Below are positions 58,261 to 64,000 of a DNA stretch of 64,000 bases, piece by piece. The notes under the pieces are model-generated. The model saw nothing but the letters and a program-made list of their open reading frames with translations, was not told the origin of the DNA and ran no database searches. A program made the translations under genes and the position numbers. Position 1 is the first letter of the stretch; the number at the start of each line of letters is the position of its first letter. The DNA is from an uncultured Synergistales bacterium (lineage in GTDB: Bacteria; Synergistota; Synergistia; Synergistales; Aminobacteriaceae), in contig CAJOEM010000006.1 of assembly GCA_905233725.1 (NCBI GenBank), positions 1-64,000 of the forward strand, given 5' to 3'.

Positions 58261-59843
58261 TGTTCAAGGCGATGTTTAGGTTCCAGCGGCGAAGGAGCAG
58301 CATATTATTCAAATTCGGAATGTTATTTTGCGTGTTTATTCTCGTGAATCTGTTGGTGTGCGGAGTTTTCACGTATATGTTTCAGGACAGAGTTTTTCTG
58401 GCTCGACAGGTCAAGCAGCTGCGTTACATTTCCGAGTATTTGTCGGTGATGATTCACTCGCGCGGAAACGATTTCGCAATTTACCAGAAATATTTCCTGA
58501 AGAATTGCAAGGACATGCAAATCCCCAAAAATTTCACACACGATGACATGCTCAAGAGTCAGGAGGAATACGAAAGGCTATTCGCAGCGAATCACGCCGG
58601 AAAAATTCTCGGGGAAACGATTCAATTCGAAGAGCTAACACCAGAAGTTCAGATGGCTTTTGCGATTGCGCGTCATGAGTATTACGTTTTAATTTTCGAG
58701 GAAGCGTGCAGAATCTTCGACTTGAAATACGTGTATTACATCGTGCCGGATTTTGAGAAGCTCGAAGCGTGTTACATGCTCGATGCTGTGCGTGAAGGGC
58801 GTTCGGAAGAAGAGCCGGATTTGCTCTTAACGGGTGAAATTGTTGAGCAGGTGATGGAGCGCCACAAATTTCTCTGGGAAGCCTGGAACACAGGAAAAAC
58901 TCCGACGAATTACGATGTGTTCAACAACGAATACGGTCACACGTACGCATGGTATTCGCCGCTCTTCATGAACGATGAGAAATTGGGCTTGATCTGCACC
59001 GAAATCGCAGTCTCAAGTTATAATCACGCAATTTTCATGAACACGCTCCAGCAATTAACAATCATAGCAATAATTCTGACGATCGCAGTTGTTACGCTGT
59101 TATACGTGATTAACAGGTTTTATATTAAGCGCATCAAGTTATTATCTCAGGACATTTTCAGGTACAGCTTCAGCAAGGACGCAAAACTCGCCGGAATAAT
59201 CGAGAAACGCATGCACGGTCGCGACGAAATTTCTGAACTCGGCAATCAGACAGCTTCGATGATAATGGAACTTGAAAATTACATGAAGAGTCTGGTCGAA
59301 ATAACGAATCAACTTTTGGAGACGAAAGAACAAGTGAACGCAATGTCAGCTCTCGCGAAAAAAGACGCTTTGACAGGTGTCGGCAATCGCAACGCATACG
59401 AACAGGAAATCAAGCGCATAGACTGGCAAATTGCAGATGGGAAAGCTTGTTTCGGGATCGTAATGATCGACCTGAATTATCTCAAGCGAATCAATGACAC
59501 ATACGGACACGAACACGGGAATTTCGCTCTGAAAAAATGCTGCAGTCTGATTTGCGAAACTTTTGAGAACTCGCCGGTATTCAGAATCGGTGGTGATGAG
59601 TTCGTCGTTCTGCTCGAGAATGATTCGTGCGATAACGTACAGAATTGCATCGATAAATTCAACCGGAATATCGAATCGCAAACACACGACAAGAAATTAC
59701 AAGTTTGGGAACGAGTTTCAGCTGCAATCGGCTACGCTAAATTTGACCCCAGACAGGACGAGAGCGTCTACAACGTTTTCAAGCGCGCCGACAAAGCAAT
59801 GTACGCACGCAAAGTCGCAATGAAAGCCACGAGAAATTATTAA
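58261..59843 (+). CDS. Membrane sensor diguanylate cyclase (GGDEF)
   Basis: Two TM segments flanking a periplasmic region; DALTGVGNRNAYE, RIGGDEFVVLL; start 58261 after GGGGGAAAG. Confidence 0.93.
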
Positions 59844-59855
59844 TATTCCAGAATC

Positions 59856-59906
59856 AAAAAGCCACCGTAGAATTAATATTATTTCTATTTCTACCGGTGG
59901 TTTTTT
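59856..59906. terminator. Bidirectional terminator-like hairpin
   Basis: AAAAAGCCACCG...CGGTGGTTTTTT between convergent genes. Confidence 0.85.
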
Positions 59907-59914
59907 CGTGAAAA

Positions 59915-60151
59915 TTAGCCGTCGAGTTTCGCAATGATATTCTGAATCTTCCCACTCACGGCATCGAGCGAATATGCAAGTCGCAAACAGGTCAACACCA
60001 GCAAATCCTCCTGATCGGCGTTCTTAAATTCCGAACCGCAAGCTTCATCGATTAGAATTTTCATGCGATCTACGTCTTCTTCTTCGAGTGGAGTCGCAAC
60101 TCTGTAAGTCTTCTTCCCGATTGTTAAGAATACATCGCGTGAATTTTTCAT
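59915..60151 (-). CDS. zapA: Cell division protein ZapA
   Basis: VFLTIGKKTYRVATPLEEEDVDRMKILIDEA...LVLTCLRLAY. Confidence 0.85.
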   Translation of the reverse strand: MKNSRDVFLTIGKKTYRVATPLEEEDVDRMKILIDEACGSEFKNADQEDLLVLTCLRLAYSLDAVSGKIQNIIAKLDG

Positions 60152-60157
60152 GATCAG

Positions 60158-60379
60158 CTATTTTATCACGAGAAAATGATTCAGGCGAAAATTCTGCTCC
60201 GAACTGGCTTCGAAATTCCGGATATTTTCCCGCGCCGCATTAACGAAATCCCTGTCACGTTCGATATGTGCCTGCGAAAATCTCTCAAGCTCCGAACGCA
60301 GCATATTACGCTCAGAAATCAGATTCTCAGTTTTGCGCTCTAACTCGTCCGTGAAAATCTCAATGTCATTCAGTGTCAT
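60158..60379 (-). CDS. Small coiled-coil protein
   Basis: 73 aa heptad-rich, between pheT and zapA, codirectional. Confidence 0.65.
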   Translation of the reverse strand: MTLNDIEIFTDELERKTENLISERNMLRSELERFSQAHIERDRDFVNAARENIRNFEASSEQNFRLNHFLVIK

Positions 60380-60381
60380 GA

Positions 60382-62817
60382 TCAGCGAATCACATAGCCT
60401 TTTGATTTCAGAATCTCGCGAACTTTCATGTGAATGCTCTCGACGAAATCGTCTTTCAGAGTCATGTCGCGTGACCTGTAGCTCAGAGTGTAAGCCAGGC
60501 TGCGGAATCCTTCAGGAACGCCTTTGCCTTCGTAAATGTCAAATAACCTGAGAGATTCAAGAATATTATTATTCTCACTTGCTTCGAGAACTGAGTCACG
60601 AATATCGCGCATTACATCGTCCTGTTTGCGATCATGTGAGACAAGCAGCGAAATATCACGGAACGACGCAGGGAATTGGCTCGCGGGTGTGAAAACGGGT
60701 TTCTGAGCCTGCAAAATTTCCGTCAAGTCAAATTCGAAAACGTAAACGCCTGAGACATCGAGTTCCTGTTCAATCACGGGCTTTAATCTTGCGGCGAATC
60801 CGATCTTTTTGCCATTTACGCGAATCTCAGAACTTTGTCCTGCGTGCGTGAAAGTCTCAGAACCAGGCAGAAATTCCGGCGCATATCCTCGGGCGATAAT
60901 CAGCGCTTCAATATCGGATTTCATGTCATAAAAATTCCCATTGCGTTCTCCGAATACTGAGCGTGTGTCTGTCCCGTTGAATAACAAGCCGGCAACATGA
61001 TCTGGCTCGACGTGTTCGATCTTTGGGTCTGAATCTTTCAGGAAGATTTTGCCCTGTTCGAAAATTTTCACGGGATCGCGCCAACCTGACGTAACACTGG
61101 TTTTCAATGCCGAAAGCAATCCAGGAATCAGTGTCGTGCGCATCGCCATTTGATCGCGGCTAATCGGGTTCGCAAGCTTTAACGGATCAGCACGCAAATC
61201 GCCGTCATCGAGTCGCAATTTCTCCGGAAAATCCTCGGGCAAAAAGCTATACGTCATGATCTCCGTGTAGCCTCGTGACATCAGGAAATTTCTCACAAAG
61301 CCTGAGAGCTGCATTTCAGGACCGATTTCTGCGCGTTTGGGCATCTCGCCGGGCAATTTGTTCTCGTACTTGTTGTAGCCTCTGAAGCGTCCGATTTCTT
61401 CGATTAAGTCCTCTTCAATCGTTATATCCGGTCTCCAACTTGGCGGCAAAAACTCACGGTCCGCAAAATTATCGCGAATTTGCTTAATGCCGAATCCAGC
61501 CAAAATTTTCGCAGCGTAATCAAAATGGAACTTGAAATGTTTCGTTCCCAGATACATGTTGAGCTTCTTGTAAGTCAGCGTCACGGGCAACGGTTCTTGA
61601 TAGCTATTCTCAGCCGAAAGCGGGCGATAATTAATCTCAGCACCGCACCAATCGCGCATCAAAGCACACGCAGCAGTCAAAGCAGTTCTGCTCAAATTCG
61701 GGTCAACAGTTCGTGAAAATCTAAACGCTGCCTCGGAATTTATGCCCAATCTTCGCGACGTGTGACCAACTCGAACCGGTGAAAAACTCGCGCTCTCAAT
61801 CACGATCGTGTTTGTGTCAGGATTGATTCCAGTTTGTTCACCGCCCATAACGCCTGCCAACGCAATCGCTTCACCGCCACTTGTGATCAACATGTCTTTA
61901 TCCGTAAGCAATCGCTCTTTGCCATCGAGTGTGAGCATTTTCTCGCCGTCATTTGCAGCTCTGACAGTAATTTCCCGCGCGGGCAGCGTGTTCAGGTCGA
62001 ACGCATGAAGCGGCTGTCCCAGCATTAACATCACGTAATTCGTAACGTCAACGGCATTTGAAATCGGGCGCATTCCCAGATGAGCAAGATCTATTTTCGC
62101 AGTAAGCGGCGAGTCCTGAATTTTCGCGCCGGTCGCAAGCCCAAGTCTGTAGCAATAGCAGCCCTGATCAGGCAACGAGATTTCGCCGAATTTCTCAGAC
62201 CAGTCTTGATCCTGTTGTAACGGCCTCAGCCATTCAGGTGTCTTGAAAATCGAATCCGGGTACAGACCTTTGATTTCACGTGCCATTCCCAAATGTGAGA
62301 GCAAGTCTCCGCGATTTGGCGTGATCGAAACGTCAAAGATAATATCGCCGATGTGATACAGCGACGCAGCATCAGCTCCAATCTCAGCATCACCAGGTAA
62401 AATCAGCAATCCGTCCGGAGAATCTACGTCATGAAGCCCCAATTCCTCAGCCGAAAGCATCATTCCGAAACTCTCAACTCCTGAAAAATCACGTTTGCCA
62501 AGTTCCAGACCGTTCGGCAAAACCGCGCCTAATCCAGCGTAGAAGACCAGATCGCCTCTTTTCATGTTCGTAGCACTGGTTACGCAGACGTGTTCGCCAG
62601 TTCCGGTGTTCAGGTGAGCGATCGACAAGTGTTCATTCGTTGGGTGTTTTTCAAGAGCGTCGATTCTGGCAACGACGACTCCCTGCATTTTCCCGGCAGT
62701 GTAATTTATGCTCTCGATCTCAGTTCCCGAGACTGATAATCTTTCGGCTAAATCTTCGGGCGACAAATCCGGCTGAATCTCGATAAAGTTCTTTAATAAT
62801 TCTAAGCTAATATACAT
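60382..62817 (-). CDS. pheT: Phenylalanyl-tRNA synthetase beta subunit
   Basis: Missing the usual tRNA_bind ambiguity: VVVARIDALEKHPTNEHLSIAHL, DVTNYVMLMLGQPLHAFD, GRFRGYNKYENKLP, C-terminal FDX-ACB. Confidence 0.96.
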   Translation of the reverse strand: MYISLELLKNFIEIQPDLSPEDLAERLSVSGTEIESINYTAGKMQGVVVARIDALEKHPTNEHLSIAHLNTGTGEHVCVTSATNMKRGDLVFYAGLGAVLPNGLELGKRDFSGVESFGMMLSAEELGLHDVDSPDGLLILPGDAEIGADAASLYHIGDIIFDVSITPNRGDLLSHLGMAREIKGLYPDSIFKTPEWLRPLQQDQDWSEKFGEISLPDQGCYCYRLGLATGAKIQDSPLTAKIDLAHLGMRPISNAVDVTNYVMLMLGQPLHAFDLNTLPAREITVRAANDGEKMLTLDGKERLLTDKDMLITSGGEAIALAGVMGGEQTGINPDTNTIVIESASFSPVRVGHTSRRLGINSEAAFRFSRTVDPNLSRTALTAACALMRDWCGAEINYRPLSAENSYQEPLPVTLTYKKLNMYLGTKHFKFHFDYAAKILAGFGIKQIRDNFADREFLPPSWRPDITIEEDLIEEIGRFRGYNKYENKLPGEMPKRAEIGPEMQLSGFVRNFLMSRGYTEIMTYSFLPEDFPEKLRLDDGDLRADPLKLANPISRDQMAMRTTLIPGLLSALKTSVTSGWRDPVKIFEQGKIFLKDSDPKIEHVEPDHVAGLLFNGTDTRSVFGERNGNFYDMKSDIEALIIARGYAPEFLPGSETFTHAGQSSEIRVNGKKIGFAARLKPVIEQELDVSGVYVFEFDLTEILQAQKPVFTPASQFPASFRDISLLVSHDRKQDDVMRDIRDSVLEASENNNILESLRLFDIYEGKGVPEGFRSLAYTLSYRSRDMTLKDDFVESIHMKVREILKSKGYVIR

Positions 62818-62823
62818 GTCAAA

Positions 62824-63864
62824 TCACTTCGCAAATCCTGATAAAAAATACGAGACGTTGCCATCGAATAATAATCTCAGGTCATTGATCCCGTATTTGA
62901 GCATTGCCATTCGATCCAAGCCAATTCCGAACGCGAATCCGTTGTATTTCTCAGGATCGATTCCGCCAGCTTTGATAACATTCGGGTGAACCATTCCCAT
63001 TCCGACGACTTCGAGCCAGCCTGTGCCGTGACAAACTCTGCAATGTTCATCATGTCCGGAGCATTCTACGCATTCGATATCAAGTTCCATTGAAGGTTCC
63101 GTGAACGGGAAATAACTCGCTCTGAATCTATATTGCAATTCGCGCCCGAAAAACGCGTTGAACATCTCGGACATTGTGCCTTTCAACTCGCTGAACGAAA
63201 CGTATTTGTCAATTAGCAAGCCTTCCATCTGGTTGAACATCGGCGAATGTGTCGGGTCATTGTCGCGCCGGTAGACTTTTCCCGGGCATACGATTCGAAG
63301 CGGCGCACCGTATTTCAGCATCGAACGGACTTGTACGGGAGAAGTGTGCGTTCGCAAAAGCGTGCCGTCCGGAAAATAAAACGTGTCCTGCATATCGCGA
63401 GCCGGGTGCCATGGTGGAATGTTCAGGCATTCGAAATTATAGAAATCCTGCTCTTTCTCAGGTCCCAAAGCAACCGAATATCCCAAACCCTGCATGATAT
63501 TCACGAGTTCGTGCATTGTCTGCATGACCGGGTGAAACGCTCCGATTGAATTTCCCTTCGATGGCAGTGTCACGTCGATTTTCTCGTTTAATTCAATCTG
63601 TTGATTTTCTAAATCACGAATTTTGCGCCCGGATTTTTCGAGAGCGTGCTCGATTTCGTCACGTAACGCGTTCAATTCCTGACCGACAGTTTTTCGCTCT
63701 TCCGGCGGCAATTTCCCCAGCGAACGCAGCAGCAAAGTCAGATCGCCTTTTTTACCCGTGAATTTCACACGAACAGCATCAAGCTCCTGAAGAGTTTTTG
63801 CATCTCCAAGAGCTTTCTCGAATGACGATCTTACTTCGCCTATATTCAAGTCTAAATCCGGCAT
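62824..63864 (-). CDS. pheS: Phenylalanyl-tRNA synthetase alpha subunit
   Basis: GSIGAFHPV-like GNSIGAFHPVMQTMHELVNIM, RTHTSPVQVRSML, GFAFGIGLDRMAMLKYGI. Confidence 0.97.
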   Translation of the reverse strand: MPDLDLNIGEVRSSFEKALGDAKTLQELDAVRVKFTGKKGDLTLLLRSLGKLPPEERKTVGQELNALRDEIEHALEKSGRKIRDLENQQIELNEKIDVTLPSKGNSIGAFHPVMQTMHELVNIMQGLGYSVALGPEKEQDFYNFECLNIPPWHPARDMQDTFYFPDGTLLRTHTSPVQVRSMLKYGAPLRIVCPGKVYRRDNDPTHSPMFNQMEGLLIDKYVSFSELKGTMSEMFNAFFGRELQYRFRASYFPFTEPSMELDIECVECSGHDEHCRVCHGTGWLEVVGMGMVHPNVIKAGGIDPEKYNGFAFGIGLDRMAMLKYGINDLRLLFDGNVSYFLSGFAK

Positions 63865-64000
63865 TACTTTACGGCCTTCGCTTTTTCGACGAGTTCTTTG
63901 AATGCTGAAATGTCGTGGATTGCGAGTTCCGAAAGCATTTTGCGATTCATATTCACGTCGAGTTTCTTTAACGCGTTCATGAACACGCTGTAGCTCATGC
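63864..64000 (-). CDS. rplT: 50S ribosomal protein L20, C-terminal part (truncated by window edge)
   Basis: Minus-strand translation [44 protein letters not shown]; overlaps the pheS start by 1 nt. Confidence 0.92.
   Translation of the reverse strand, partial: MSYSVFMNALKKLDVNMNRKMLSELAIHDISAFKELVEKAKAVK

Overview
This 64 kb window looks like chromosomal DNA of a motile, Gram-negative-type anaerobe. The gene content (flhA-flhF-flhG-cheB-cheA-cheC-cheD-sigma28, FapA/DUF342, YedF, DUF501, OmpH, TolC) suggests a Synergistota-like lineage, but that assignment is inference. Most of the window is housekeeping: rpsF, tRNA-Pro, folP, tsaD, murA, a polysaccharide epimerase/dehydratase, argC-argJ-argB, lgt, htrA, dhaK/dhaM/dhaL, zapA, pheS-pheT and the rplT 3' end. 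There is also a sugar-uptake and catabolism operon (PfkB kinase, RPE-type epimerase, SIS isomerase, DUF4432, D-lyxose isomerase, Rbs-type ABC transporter) and one large flagellar/chemotaxis operon. The most unusual feature is a family of about 150-220 bp non-coding elements present three times (about 37.62-37.84, 51.97-52.12 and 55.77-55.99 kb). All three copies lose similarity exactly after ...GCGT(G/T)GATTGAAA or its one-mismatch form, which resembles the 3' end of many type I-C CRISPR repeats. They also carry an AT-rich, leader-like body with a promoter-like motif, but no spacer array or cas gene is present. Other points of interest are a protein of two tandem OB/SSB-like domains, a Sel1-ankyrin-SH3 fusion, a HEPN-like/ankyrin gene upstream of a GGDEF gene with recent 276-bp internal duplications, a MacA-ATPase-TolC-PHP operon with no visible permease, a P-loop/Asp23-like fusion, and a YedF protein whose TusA domain has lost its CPxP cysteine. 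All calls are from reading translations and DNA by eye; no database search was run.
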